From assembly GCA_964623515.1 (NCBI GenBank), contig CAZURV010000003.1:1-64000 (forward strand): a stretch of 64,000 bases of DNA. Direction: 5' to 3'. Positions 17,385 through 27,484 of the stretch are shown one piece after another (within the stretch, counting starts at the first letter, position 1; the number at the start of each line of letters is the position of its first letter). This DNA comes from RUG714 sp964623515. Lineage in GTDB: Bacteria > Bacillota > Clostridia > Oscillospirales > Acutalibacteraceae. The notes below the pieces were generated by a model. That model searched no databases. It saw only the letters and a list, made by a program, of their open reading frames with translations, and was not told the origin of the DNA. Made by a program: the position numbers and the translations under genes.

Positions 17385-18824
17385 ATGAGTAATTTACACG
17401 AAGAATGCGGTGTGTTCGGCATCTGCGGAGATAAAAAGGCAAACGTTGCATCCAGTGTGTATTATGGCTTGTTTGCCCTTCAGCACAGAGGGCAGGAATC
17501 GTGCGGAATCGTTGTTAACGATGACGGACTGTTCCGTTCTTACAAGGCCGTCGGTATTGTAAATGACGCAATTAAAACGCAGGAACTGGAGGAGCTCGGT
17601 GAAGGGAATATGGCTATCGGTCACGTACGCTACGGAACGACCGGAACAGATCGCCGTCTCAACGCGCAACCGATTGTTGTCAATCATGTAAAAGGCAGAA
17701 TGGCGCTTGCCCATAACGGTAATCTTACTAATTCCTTTGAACTTAGGGAGCAACTTGAGCTTAAAGGTTCCATATTCCATACAACCAGCGATACCGAGGT
17801 GATATCCTATATCATCACGGAGGAACGTTTGACGGCGTCTTCCATTGAATATGCGGTGAGTAAAGCGATGGACAGAATAAAGGGCGCGTATTCTCTCGTT
17901 ATTATGAGTCCGGCAAAACTGATTGCGGTTAGGGATGAAAACGGATTCAGACCGCTTTGTTTCGGTCAGACAGAGGACGGCAGTTATGTTGTTGCTTCTG
18001 AAAGCTGTGCGCTTGATGCTGTCGGCGCAAAATTTATCCGCGACGTTGAACCGGGTGAAATTATTATTTTTGAGAAAAACGGGTATAGGAGCCTAACCGA
18101 CCACTGCAATAAAACACATAAATCCATGTGCGTGTTTGAGTATATTTATTTTGCGCGTCCCGATTCTGTTATGGACGGATGCTGTGTGCATCAGGCGAGA
18201 ATCCGCGCGGGTGAATTTCTTGCCGAGGAACATCCTGTTTGCGCAGATGTGGTTATCGGCGTTCCGGACAGCGGCATAGACGCTGCGATAGGCTATTCGA
18301 GAAAATCCGGGATTCATTACAGCATGGGATTTATTAAAAACAAATATGTGGCGCGTACTTTTATTGCTCCCGGTCAAAAGGCGAGAGAAGATAAGGTAAG
18401 AATTAAACTGAACCCCATTTCAACCGTTGTTAAAAACAGGCGCGTTGTTTTGATTGATGATTCCATTGTGCGCGGAACAACAAGCGCAAGAATCGTAAAG
18501 CTTCTGCGTGAAGCGGGAGCAAAAGAAGTGCACATGCGCGTTTCTGCGCCTCCGTTTATTGCGCCGTGTTATTACGGCACCGATATAGATTCAAAGAATA
18601 ATCTGATTGCAAGCAATCATACCGTTGAGGAGATTGCGAATATCATCGGCGTGGATTCTTTAGGATATCTAAGCGTTGAAAACGTTCAGCGAATCGCAGG
18701 GGATGATAAATCCGGCGATTTTTGCGTTGGATGTTTTAATGAAAAATATCCGACCGCAACTTCCGCGAAAGCAAAGAAAAACAGGTTTGAAGGCAAAATT
18801 TCTGAAAATGAGGATAAAAAATAA
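17385..18824 (+). CDS. purF: amidophosphoribosyltransferase PurF
   Basis: A 479-residue enzyme for the first committed step: PRPP plus glutamine to phosphoribosylamine. The N-terminus MSNLHEECGVFGI indicates a short propeptide removed to expose Cys8, the glutaminase nucleophile, as in the Bacillus-type enzyme. The PRPP-binding loop is VVLIDDSIVRGTTSA. Cysteines in SMCVFEY and FCVGCF fit the iron-sulfur-binding, oxygen-sensitive class, suiting an anaerobe. Allosteric inhibition by purine nucleotides is known for the family. Its TAA overlaps the purM ATG by one base. Confidence 0.96.
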   Translation: MSNLHEECGVFGICGDKKANVASSVYYGLFALQHRGQESCGIVVNDDGLFRSYKAVGIVNDAIKTQELEELGEGNMAIGHVRYGTTGTDRRLNAQPIVVNHVKGRMALAHNGNLTNSFELREQLELKGSIFHTTSDTEVISYIITEERLTASSIEYAVSKAMDRIKGAYSLVIMSPAKLIAVRDENGFRPLCFGQTEDGSYVVASESCALDAVGAKFIRDVEPGEIIIFEKNGYRSLTDHCNKTHKSMCVFEYIYFARPDSVMDGCCVHQARIRAGEFLAEEHPVCADVVIGVPDSGIDAAIGYSRKSGIHYSMGFIKNKYVARTFIAPGQKAREDKVRIKLNPISTVVKNRRVVLIDDSIVRGTTSARIVKLLREAGAKEVHMRVSAPPFIAPCYYGTDIDSKNNLIASNHTVEEIANIIGVDSLGYLSVENVQRIAGDDKSGDFCVGCFNEKYPTATSAKAKKNRFEGKISENEDKK

Positions 18825-19858
18825 TGAAAAGTTACAGTGAAAGTTATAAACAGGCAGGCGTTGATATTACCGCGGGATACAAGGCGGTTGATTTAATGAA
18901 AAAACATATTGCACGCACGGGCATTCAGGGCGCGGGCGAAATAGGCGGATTTGGCGGCTGTTTTGAACTGGATACTGCAGGGATGAGCAATCCTGTGCTT
19001 GTCAGCGGAACCGACGGAGTCGGCACAAAACTGAAAATGGCATTTCTTATGGATAAACACAACACCATTGGCATTGATTGCGTGGCTATGTGCGTGAACG
19101 ATATCATTTGTTGCGGAGCAAAGCCCTTGTTTTTCCTCGATTATATTGCCTGCGGTAAAAACGAGCCGGAAAAAATCGCGCAGATTGTTGAAGGCGTAGC
19201 TGATGGCTGTGTTCAGGCAGGTGCGCAGATAGTGGGCGGCGAAACGGCTGAGATGCCGGGGTTTTATCCTGTTGATGAATACGACCTTGCAGGCTTCAGC
19301 GTTGGCATTGTTGAAAGGAGGAAGATGCCGGATAATTCTACTGTTTGTGCCGGTGACTTGATCATCGGCCTGCCGTCAAGCGGCGTGCATTCAAACGGAT
19401 TTTCTCTTGTCAGAAAAGTTTTCAATGTGGAGAACGCAGATATTCAAACACCTGTTGCGGAGCTCGGAGGCAAAACAATCGGCGAAGTGCTTTTGACGCC
19501 TACAAAAATTTATGTTAAACCGATACTGGCGCTTTTTGATAAGATAAACGTTAAAGCGGTTTCACATATTACAGGCGGCGGGTTTTATGAAAATATACCG
19601 AGAAGCCTTCCGAAAGGCTTCAGCGCAAAAATAAATAGGAGCGCGATAAGCATTCTGCCTATTTTTGAGTTTATCGCCCAAACCGGAAACATTCCGGAAA
19701 GAGATATGTTCAATACATTTAATATGGGCGTAGGTATGAGCGTTGTTGTTTCAAAAGAAGATGCCGATTTGGCTCTTGAAATACTAAAAGAAAACGGGGA
19801 AGAAGCCTATATCATTGGAGAAACCGTTAAATCGGACGAGGGAGTCATATTATGTTAA
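18824..19858 (+). CDS. purM: phosphoribosylformylglycinamidine cyclo-ligase (AIR synthetase) PurM
   Basis: A 344-residue ATP-dependent enzyme that closes FGAM to AIR. The GVDITAGYKAV N-terminus, GTDGVGTKLKMA phosphate/magnesium loop, VGGETAEMPG and HITGGGFYENIPR are all present. It is coupled to purF through TAATG and overlaps purN by seven bases, so translation of the three genes is linked. Confidence 0.96.
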   Translation: MKSYSESYKQAGVDITAGYKAVDLMKKHIARTGIQGAGEIGGFGGCFELDTAGMSNPVLVSGTDGVGTKLKMAFLMDKHNTIGIDCVAMCVNDIICCGAKPLFFLDYIACGKNEPEKIAQIVEGVADGCVQAGAQIVGGETAEMPGFYPVDEYDLAGFSVGIVERRKMPDNSTVCAGDLIIGLPSSGVHSNGFSLVRKVFNVENADIQTPVAELGGKTIGEVLLTPTKIYVKPILALFDKINVKAVSHITGGGFYENIPRSLPKGFSAKINRSAISILPIFEFIAQTGNIPERDMFNTFNMGVGMSVVVSKEDADLALEILKENGEEAYIIGETVKSDEGVILC

Positions 19859-20487
19859 AAACAAAAATTGCTGTGCTTGTTTCGGGCGGCGGAACGAATC
19901 TTCAGGCGCTCATTGACGCACAGGCTTCGGGCATCATTCACAGCGGCGAAATAGCTCTTGTGATTGCCAATCAATCGGAAGCTTATGCTGTTGAGCGGGC
20001 AAAGAAAGCCGGAATACCGTACGAATTTGTGCTGAAAAAGCAGCTTGGATCCCGGGAGGCTTTTGAAAAGCGAATTTCCGAATTGTTGCAAGCAAACAAT
20101 ATTGATTTGATTGTTCTTGCAGGATTTATGAGCATTTTAAGCGCTGATTTTACAGGCAAGTATGATAAGCGGATTATAAATGTTCATCCGTCCTTAATTC
20201 CATCGTTCTGCGGCAAGGGCTATTACGGACTGACCGTGCATGAAAAAGCGCTTGAATACGGCGTTAAGGTTACGGGTGCAACCGTTCATTTTGTGAATGA
20301 AATACCGGACGGCGGCGAAATCATTATGCAGAAAGCCGTTGATATTCTTCCGGGAGATACGCCGCAGACGCTTCAGAAAAGAGTTATGGAGCAGGCGGAG
20401 TGGAAGATTCTTCCTCAAGCGGCGGAACTTGTATGCAAAAAAATAGCAGAAGAAAAGGAGAACCAAAATGAGTGTTTACGACCTTGA
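19852..20487 (+). CDS. purN: phosphoribosylglycinamide formyltransferase PurN
   Basis: A 211-residue folate-dependent GAR transformylase using 10-formyl-THF. AVLVSGGGTNLQALIDA binds the phosphate of GAR. LAGFMSIL and the HPSLIPSF loop hold the catalytic Asn/His region; the usual Asp is in VHFVNEIPDGGEI. It is one of two 10-formyl-THF consumers in this operon, consistent with ZTP control. It overlaps both neighbours (7 bases with purM, 20 with purO). Confidence 0.95.
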   Translation: MLKTKIAVLVSGGGTNLQALIDAQASGIIHSGEIALVIANQSEAYAVERAKKAGIPYEFVLKKQLGSREAFEKRISELLQANNIDLIVLAGFMSILSADFTGKYDKRIINVHPSLIPSFCGKGYYGLTVHEKALEYGVKVTGATVHFVNEIPDGGEIIMQKAVDILPGDTPQTLQKRVMEQAEWKILPQAAELVCKKIAEEKENQNECLRP

Positions 20488-21190
20488 AAATATAGAAAAA
20501 CTTTTGGCTGAAAATACATATCCCGGCAGAGGAATTATTATCGGCAAAAGCGAAGACGGGAAACATGCTGTCTGCGCATATTTCATTATGGGCAGGAGTG
20601 AAAACAGCAGGAACCGTATTTTTGAAAAAAGTGAAAGCGGAGCACTTATTACTGCTCCATTCGATTCGTCCAAGGTAGAAGATCCTTCGCTGATTATCTA
20701 TAATGCTGTAAGGGATATTGATAATAACATGATTGTAACCAACGGTGATCAGACCGATACGGTTTATGATTTTATAAAAGACGGCAAAACGTTCGAACAG
20801 GCGTTGGAAACAAGGGAATTTGAGCCGGACAAGCCTAATTTTACGCCCAGAATAAGCGGTATGCTCACTTTTGAAAAGAAAGATTTTACATATAAAATGA
20901 GTATTCTGAAAAGCGCCGACGCCGAAGGTACTGCGTGTAATAGATATACTTTTAATTATGTTCCTTTTGCGGGCACAGGCACTTTTATTCATACCTATAA
21001 TCATGACGGCAATCCGATACCGACGTTTACGGGCGAACCGGAGCGAATTGCTGTAAAAGGAGGAATAGACGAGTTTACGGCGTCTGTTTGGAATCATCTG
21101 AATGAAAACAATAAGATTTCATTGTATGTGCGCTTTACTTCACTTGAAGACGGCGCAGTTGAAGAAAAAATCATAAATAAAAACTGCTGA
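20468..21190 (+). CDS. IMP cyclohydrolase, PurO type
   Basis: A 240-residue protein resembling the archaeal-type IMP cyclohydrolase PurO, which closes FAICAR to IMP. PGRGIIIGKSEDGKHAV at about 20-36, SNxR-type SENSRNRIF and the GTGTFIHTYNHDGNP segment support this. Its place directly before a PurH that has only the transformylase domain is strong context, because otherwise the pathway would lack its last step. The start ATG has AAGGAG before it, inside the end of purN. I keep the symbol blank, because clostridial members are usually named only as the PurO-like cyclohydrolase. Confidence 0.85.
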   Translation: MSVYDLENIEKLLAENTYPGRGIIIGKSEDGKHAVCAYFIMGRSENSRNRIFEKSESGALITAPFDSSKVEDPSLIIYNAVRDIDNNMIVTNGDQTDTVYDFIKDGKTFEQALETREFEPDKPNFTPRISGMLTFEKKDFTYKMSILKSADAEGTACNRYTFNYVPFAGTGTFIHTYNHDGNPIPTFTGEPERIAVKGGIDEFTASVWNHLNENNKISLYVRFTSLEDGAVEEKIINKNC

Positions 21191-21201
21191 GGAGAATGAA
21201 A

Positions 21202-22386
21202 ATGAAAGAATTTGAACTGAAATACGGCTGCAATCCCAATCAGAAACCGTCTAAAATATATATGTCGGACGGCGGCAATCTCCCGATAGAAATTTTAAAC
21301 GGGCGTCCGGGATATATTAACTTTCTGGATGCATTCAATTCATGGCAACTAGTTAAGGAAATCAAAGCGGCGTTGCATATGCCTGCGGCGGCTTCATTCA
21401 AGCATGTAAGCCCTACATCGGCTGCAATAGGGATTCCTCTGAGTGATTCGCTGAAAAAGGCTTGTTTTGTTGACGATATTGAAGGCCTTGACGATTCTGT
21501 GCTTGCCTGTGCTTATGCAAGGGCGCGAGGAACAGACCGCATGTGCAGTTTCGGCGATTGGGTTGCGCTTTCCGATGTATGCGACGTTGTTACGGCAAAG
21601 CTTATAAAGCGTGAAGTGTCCGATGGCATTATAGCCCCCGGATATGAACCGAAAGCGCTTGATATTTTAAAGAGCAAAAAGAGAGGCAATTATAATATTG
21701 TTCAGATTGATTCCGGCTATGTTCCGGCTCAGCGGGAAACGAAGCAGGTTTACGGTATAACTTTTGAGCAGGGAAGAAACAATTTCAAAATAGATGACGA
21801 ACTGCTTCAAAACGTTGTAACGAAGAATAAAGATATTCCCGAAAGCGCAAAAAGAGACTTAATCATTTCATTGATTACGCTTAAATATACGCAGTCAAAT
21901 TCCGTATGTTATGCGGTTGACGGACAGGCCATCGGTGTAGGCGCAGGGCAGCAGTCAAGGATTCACTGTACCCGTCTGGCAGGAAACAAAGCGGATGTAT
22001 GGCATCTTCGTCAGCATGAAAAGGTGCTTTCGCTCCCGTTTAAAGAAGAAATCGGCAGACCGGACAGAGATAATTGCATTGACGTATATATTTCAGAGGA
22101 TTACGAGGATATTCTTGCAGACGGCGAATGGCAGAAATTCTTTACCGCAAAGCCGGAGATTTTAACAAAAGAAGAAAAGAGAGTTTATCTTGATGCTATA
22201 AGCGGCGTTGCTCTCGGTTCAGACGCATTTTTCCCATTTGGAGATAATATTGAACGAGCGAAAAAAAGCGGCGTAAGCTATATTGCGGAACCGGGCGGTT
22301 CTATAAGAGACGATCAGGTTATTGCAACCTGCGATAAGTATGGGTTGTCTATGTGCTTCACCGGAATGAGGCTTTTCCATCACTAA
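21202..22386 (+). CDS. purH: AICAR transformylase (PurH C-terminal domain only)
   Basis: A 394-residue protein matching the AICAR transformylase half of bifunctional PurH; the N-terminal IMP cyclohydrolase half is absent. ATG 21202 is preferred over 21196, because GAGGAG is then seven bases upstream rather than one. Motifs: ELKYGCNPNQKP, SFKHVSPTSAA (the Lys-His catalytic pair), VGAGQQSRIHC, LGSDAFFPFGDNIERA and GGSIRDDQVI. It transfers formyl from 10-formyl-THF to AICAR, the metabolite whose triphosphate is the riboswitch ligand. The cyclohydrolase step is supplied by the PurO-type neighbour. Confidence 0.93.
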   Translation: MKEFELKYGCNPNQKPSKIYMSDGGNLPIEILNGRPGYINFLDAFNSWQLVKEIKAALHMPAAASFKHVSPTSAAIGIPLSDSLKKACFVDDIEGLDDSVLACAYARARGTDRMCSFGDWVALSDVCDVVTAKLIKREVSDGIIAPGYEPKALDILKSKKRGNYNIVQIDSGYVPAQRETKQVYGITFEQGRNNFKIDDELLQNVVTKNKDIPESAKRDLIISLITLKYTQSNSVCYAVDGQAIGVGAGQQSRIHCTRLAGNKADVWHLRQHEKVLSLPFKEEIGRPDRDNCIDVYISEDYEDILADGEWQKFFTAKPEILTKEEKRVYLDAISGVALGSDAFFPFGDNIERAKKSGVSYIAEPGGSIRDDQVIATCDKYGLSMCFTGMRLFHH

Positions 22387-22428
22387 TAACTAACAGTAAT
22401 ACGGATCATAGCAAACGGAGAAAAGATT

Positions 22429-23691
22429 ATGAAAATAATGGTAGTCGGCGGCGGAGGCAGAGAGCACGCCATAATAAAAAAGCTGAAAGAAAACAGAGAG
22501 ATATCCAAAATATACGCTTTGCCTGGGAACGGCGGAATTGCGGCGGATGCGGAATGTGTGAATATAGGCGCCAAGGATATAGATAATATCGTTGATTTTG
22601 CCGTAAAAAATCAGATTGACTTTGCGGTTGTTGCGCCGGATGATCCGCTTGTGCTCGGGTGCGTTGACGCACTTCACAAAAAAGGTATTCCCTGTTTCGG
22701 TCCGGAGGCAAAAGCCGCAATCATTGAGGGAAGCAAGGTTTTTTCAAAAAACCTTATGAAAAAATACGGTATTCCCACTGCGAAATATGAAACTTTTACC
22801 GATATGAACGCCGCACTTGCATATTTGGACAGCGCGCCGATACCGACAGTCATTAAAGCGGACGGACTTGCACTCGGCAAAGGCGTTGTGATTGCTGAAA
22901 CACGCGAGGACGCCAAAGCGGCAGTAAAATCCATGATGCAGGATAAAATTTTCGGTGAAAGCGGAAACAGTATAGTTATTGAAGAATTTCTTACAGGACC
23001 GGAAGTATCCGTTCTCTCGTTTACAGACGGCAAAACCGTTAAGCCTATGGTGTCTTCCATGGATCATAAGCGCGCGCTTGACGGCGATAGAGGATTGAAT
23101 ACCGGCGGGATGGGTACGATTGCACCGAATCCGTATTATACAGCAGATGTTGCGCGGGAGTGTATGGACAAAATTTTTCTGCCAACGATTTCTGCTATGA
23201 ATCAAGAAAACAGAACTTTTAAAGGATGCCTTTATTTCGGATTGATGATTACCGAAAGCGGTCCGAAAGTTATAGAATATAACTGCCGTTTCGGAGATCC
23301 AGAAACGCAAGTTGTTCTGCCGCTTCTTAAAAGTGATTTGTTAACGATAATGGAAGCCTGCGAAAACGGTTCGCTTGCCGAAACAGAGGTTGCATTTTCG
23401 GCTGACAGCGCATGCTGTCTGATTTTGGCGAGCAAAGGCTATCCTCAAAAATATAAAACGGGATTTCCGATAAGATGCAGCGCTGCAAACGCTGAAATAT
23501 TCTATGCGGGTGCAAAGATTAAAAACGGAGAGCTTGTAACGGCGGGAGGTCGTGTTTTAGGGATAACGGCAACGGCTTCAACACTTGAATATGCTGTTAA
23601 AAAATCATACGAATGTGCTGAAAAAGTAACTTTTGAAAATGCTTTTTACAGAAAAGATATAGGCAGGAGAGCGCTTGCGGCTTCAAAATAA
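22429..23691 (+). CDS. purD: phosphoribosylamine-glycine ligase PurD
   Basis: A 420-residue ATP-grasp ligase forming GAR. VGGGGREHAI at the N-terminus is diagnostic; IKADGLALGKGVVIA is the ATP-grasp lysine region; MDHKRALDGDRGLNTGGMG and EYNCRFGDPETQ are the conserved glycine/ADP-binding loops. ATG 22429 follows GGAG. Its end overlaps the reading space just before the purL ribosome site. Confidence 0.96.
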   Translation: MKIMVVGGGGREHAIIKKLKENREISKIYALPGNGGIAADAECVNIGAKDIDNIVDFAVKNQIDFAVVAPDDPLVLGCVDALHKKGIPCFGPEAKAAIIEGSKVFSKNLMKKYGIPTAKYETFTDMNAALAYLDSAPIPTVIKADGLALGKGVVIAETREDAKAAVKSMMQDKIFGESGNSIVIEEFLTGPEVSVLSFTDGKTVKPMVSSMDHKRALDGDRGLNTGGMGTIAPNPYYTADVARECMDKIFLPTISAMNQENRTFKGCLYFGLMITESGPKVIEYNCRFGDPETQVVLPLLKSDLLTIMEACENGSLAETEVAFSADSACCLILASKGYPQKYKTGFPIRCSAANAEIFYAGAKIKNGELVTAGGRVLGITATASTLEYAVKKSYECAEKVTFENAFYRKDIGRRALAASK

Positions 23692-23710
23692 CAGGCCGTC
23701 GGAGGTATTT

Positions 23711-26700
23711 ATGGTTTACAGGGTTTATGTTGAAAAGAAAAAAGAGCTTGCCAATGAAGCGGAATCACTAAAAAACGAGGCAGTTTCGCTTTTGCGAATA
23801 AACGGGCTTGAAAGTTTAAGAATCATCAATAGATATGATGTTGAAAATATAGAGAAACCGCTGTTCGATTATGCGGTTAAAACGGTTTTTTCCGAGCCGC
23901 AGCTGGACAATGTCTTTTATAAACTAAACACTTCGGATAAGGCATATGTTTTTGCGGTTGAATATCTTCCGGGACAGTTTGATCAGCGCGCAGATTCAGC
24001 AGCGCAATGTATTCAGATTATTTCACAGGGAGAGCGTCCGCTTGTCCGTTCGGCAAGGATTTATGTGCTTTGCGGTGAGCTTTCTGCAGCGGATATATCT
24101 GCGTTAAAAAAACATGTAATCAACCCGGTTGATAGCCGTGAAGCGCCTTTGGGAGAATATAAAACTTTAAAAACGGTTTATGATATTCCTCAGTCTGTGG
24201 AAACGCTTGACGGGTTTAACGGACTGGACGATGCCGCGCTTGCAGAGTTTGTGAAAACATACGGTCTTGCAATGGACAATGATGATATTAAATTCTGCCG
24301 GGATTATTTCAGAAGCGAACGAAGAGATCCAACCATAACGGAAATCCGTATGATTGATACATACTGGTCGGATCATTGCCGTCATACCACATTTTTAACG
24401 ACGATTGATTCCGTAAAATTTGAAGATGAACTGCTTCAGCAGACATACGACGAATATATCGCCGTACGCCGTGAAACCGGCAGAACAAAGCCTGTTAACC
24501 TTATGGATATAGGAACGATTGCGGTTAGATATCTTAAGAGCAAGGGTATGCTTGAAAAGCTTGACGAGTCAGAGGAAATTAACGCCTGCACGGTTAAAAT
24601 GACGGTAAATGCGGACGGAGAAGATCAGGACTGGCTTCTTCTCTTTAAAAATGAAACGCATAATCATCCTACCGAAATTGAGCCATTCGGCGGTGCGGCA
24701 ACCTGTATAGGAGGCGCAATCAGGGATCCGCTTTCGGGCAGAAGCTATGTATATGCCGCGATGCGCGTAACAGGTGCGGCAAATCCGCTGAAACCTGTTG
24801 AAAAAACGATGGAGGGCAAGCTTCCGCAGAGAAAGATTGTGACAACAGCAGCGGCGGGATATTCTTCATACGGCAATCAAATCGGACTTGCCACAGGGCA
24901 GGTTGACGAACTGTATCATCCGGGCTATGCAGCCAAAAGAATGGAGATAGGCGCGGTAATCGCCGCTGCACCTGCAAAAAATGTCCGCCGGGAACGTCCT
25001 GTAGCCGGTGATATTGTGATTCTTCTCGGAGGGAAAACCGGCAGAGACGGATGCGGAGGAGCAACAGGTTCTTCAAAATCACACACGATTGAATCTCTTG
25101 AAACGTGCGGCGCGGAAGTGCAGAAGGGTAATGCGCCGGAGGAAAGAAAGCTTCAGCGCCTTTTTAGAAATGAGGAAGCGTCCCGCCTTATCAAGCGCTG
25201 CAACGATTTTGGTGCAGGAGGTGTTTCCGTAGCGATAGGTGAGCTTGCGGACGGACTGGATATAGATTTGAACGCTGTGCCCAAAAAGTATGACGGACTT
25301 GACGGCACGGAGCTTGCAATCAGTGAGAGTCAGGAAAGAATGGCGGTTGTTGTCGCTCCTAAAGATGCAAAACGCTTTCAAGAGATTGCTTTATCCGAAA
25401 ATCTGGAGGCAACTGTTGTTGCAAAGGTAAAGGAGGAGCCGAGGCTTACTATGACCTGGAACGGAAAAGCAATAGTGGACATTTCCAGAGAATTTTTAAA
25501 TTCAAACGGAGCGGAAAAGCATATTGATATAACTGCCGGTAAAATCGAACCTTTTGAGAAAAAAACAAGCGGAGATTTTGAATCGGAATATAAAAATCTT
25601 GCAGGCAATTTAAATGTATGTTCAAAACGCGGACTCTCCGAACGTTTTGATTCAACGATTGGAGCAGGAACGGTGCTGATGCCGTTCGGCGGAAAAAATC
25701 AGCTTACGCCGATACAGGCTATGGTACATAAAATCAGCGTTGAAAAGGCGCATACCGATAACGTTTCGTATATGGCTTGGGGATATAATCCGATGATATC
25801 GGAAAAAAGTCCGTATCACGGCGCTTACCTTGCCGTGGTGGAATCGGTTTCAAAATTGATAGCTGCCGGAGCGGAATTTAAAGATGTTTATCTCACATTC
25901 CAGGAGTATTTCAACCGCCCGGGAAAAGACGGAAAACGCTGGGGGCAGCCCCTTGCTGCACTGCTGGGTGCGTTTAAGGCGCAGAAAGAATATAAAATTG
26001 CCGCAATAGGCGGAAAAGATTCTATGAGCGGCACGTTTGAAAATATTGATGTTCCGCCCACGCTGGTTTCATTCGCTGTAACAACAGGCAGTGTAAAGGA
26101 AGTTATTTCTCCGGAGTTTAAGTCCGCAGGGAACAGAGTTTATCTTTTCAAGCCCGAATATGATGAAAACGGACTTCCCGTTACCGATTCACAGCTTAAA
26201 GTTTTTTCTGAAGTAACCAATCTTATTCGGAAAGGAACAGCCGTTTCGGTTTACACGCCGGGATACGGCGGCATAGCGGAAGCCGTGATGAAAATGGGAT
26301 TTGGAAATGGTATAGGATTTGCATACAGCGGTGAAATTTCACCGGAAGAAATTTTCGGTTACAATTACGGCGCATTTATTGTGGAAACAACAGATGAAAC
26401 GGACGGTATTCTTCTCGGCAGAACAACAGCCGATAAACATATCGTATATGATGGTAAATCCGTTCAGCTGGACGAATTGCTCGATATATACGAGGGTACA
26501 CTTGAGCCGATTTATTCCTGCAACATCAAACAGGGCGGCGGAAAAGATATACCTGCGTTTACTTATACCTGCGCTGAGAGAAAGCACGCATCAGTTAAAA
26601 TCGCAAAACCGCGCGTTTTGATACCTGTGTTCCCCGGAACAAACTGCGAGTATGACACGGCGAAGGCACTTTCAGACGCAGGCGCGGAACCCGAAATATT

Positions 26701-27403
26701 TGTTATAAACAATCTATCGTCTGTGGGTATTTCACAAAGTGTACGTTCATTTGCAGAAAAACTGAAAAACAGCCAAATTTTGTTTATTCCGGGCGGATTT
26801 TCAGGCGGAGACGAGCCGGACGGTTCCGGTAAGTTTATCACTGCGTTTTTCAGAAACGGCGCGGTAAAAGAGCAGGTAAACGAATTGCTTAAAAACAGAG
26901 ACGGTTTGATTTGCGGTATCTGTAACGGTTTTCAGGCATTGATTAAGCTAGGTTTGGTGCCTTACGGCGAGATTATGGATACGGATGAATCCTGTCCGAC
27001 ACTTACTTATAATAAAATATCTCGCCATCAGTCAAGAATTGTGCGAACGAGGATTGCCTCCAACAAATCGCCGTGGCTTATGAATACACAGCCCGGTGAA
27101 ATCTATTCTGTTCCGATTTCTCACGGAGAGGGAAGATTCTATGCGGATAATATGTTGATTGAGAAACTTGCCGAGAATGGGCAGATTGCTACGCAGTATG
27201 TTGATTTCGGCGGAAACCCGACCGCAGACATTCGTTTTAATCCAAACAATTCTTCCTTTGCAGTTGAAGGAATCCTTTCGCCTGACGGACGTGTGTTTGG
27301 CAAAATGGGACATTCGGAAAGAATCGGAAACGGTCTTTATAAAAATGTTGAAGGGAATTACAATATAGGTATTTTCACATCGGCAGTGCAGTATTTTGAG
27401 TAA
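23711..27403 (+). CDS. purL: FGAM synthase PurL, long single-chain clostridial type
   Basis: A 1230-residue enzyme converting FGAR to FGAM with ATP and glutamine. ATG 23711 lies five bases after GGAGG; an in-frame start at 23675 lies inside purD. The synthetase half shows YWSDHCRHTTF, FKNETHNHPTEIEPFGGAATC and GGKTGRDGCGGATGSS. The C-terminal glutaminase has PVFPGTNCEYD, the nucleophile elbow GICNGFQ and ISHGEGRF. Many Firmicutes split this activity into PurS, PurL and PurQ; the fused long form is the clostridial/streptococcal clade. Confidence 0.95.
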   Translation: MVYRVYVEKKKELANEAESLKNEAVSLLRINGLESLRIINRYDVENIEKPLFDYAVKTVFSEPQLDNVFYKLNTSDKAYVFAVEYLPGQFDQRADSAAQCIQIISQGERPLVRSARIYVLCGELSAADISALKKHVINPVDSREAPLGEYKTLKTVYDIPQSVETLDGFNGLDDAALAEFVKTYGLAMDNDDIKFCRDYFRSERRDPTITEIRMIDTYWSDHCRHTTFLTTIDSVKFEDELLQQTYDEYIAVRRETGRTKPVNLMDIGTIAVRYLKSKGMLEKLDESEEINACTVKMTVNADGEDQDWLLLFKNETHNHPTEIEPFGGAATCIGGAIRDPLSGRSYVYAAMRVTGAANPLKPVEKTMEGKLPQRKIVTTAAAGYSSYGNQIGLATGQVDELYHPGYAAKRMEIGAVIAAAPAKNVRRERPVAGDIVILLGGKTGRDGCGGATGSSKSHTIESLETCGAEVQKGNAPEERKLQRLFRNEEASRLIKRCNDFGAGGVSVAIGELADGLDIDLNAVPKKYDGLDGTELAISESQERMAVVVAPKDAKRFQEIALSENLEATVVAKVKEEPRLTMTWNGKAIVDISREFLNSNGAEKHIDITAGKIEPFEKKTSGDFESEYKNLAGNLNVCSKRGLSERFDSTIGAGTVLMPFGGKNQLTPIQAMVHKISVEKAHTDNVSYMAWGYNPMISEKSPYHGAYLAVVESVSKLIAAGAEFKDVYLTFQEYFNRPGKDGKRWGQPLAALLGAFKAQKEYKIAAIGGKDSMSGTFENIDVPPTLVSFAVTTGSVKEVISPEFKSAGNRVYLFKPEYDENGLPVTDSQLKVFSEVTNLIRKGTAVSVYTPGYGGIAEAVMKMGFGNGIGFAYSGEISPEEIFGYNYGAFIVETTDETDGILLGRTTADKHIVYDGKSVQLDELLDIYEGTLEPIYSCNIKQGGGKDIPAFTYTCAERKHASVKIAKPRVLIPVFPGTNCEYDTAKALSDAGAEPEIFVINNLSSVGISQSVRSFAEKLKNSQILFIPGGFSGGDEPDGSGKFITAFFRNGAVKEQVNELLKNRDGLICGICNGFQALIKLGLVPYGEIMDTDESCPTLTYNKISRHQSRIVRTRIASNKSPWLMNTQPGEIYSVPISHGEGRFYADNMLIEKLAENGQIATQYVDFGGNPTADIRFNPNNSSFAVEGILSPDGRVFGKMGHSERIGNGLYKNVEGNYNIGIFTSAVQYFE

Positions 27404-27484
27404 GGCAGCAAATGCAGGACACATACGCCGAATATTTTAATATCATTTATTAGCCGGCAGAACGCCGCCGGAAAGGAGATTGCT

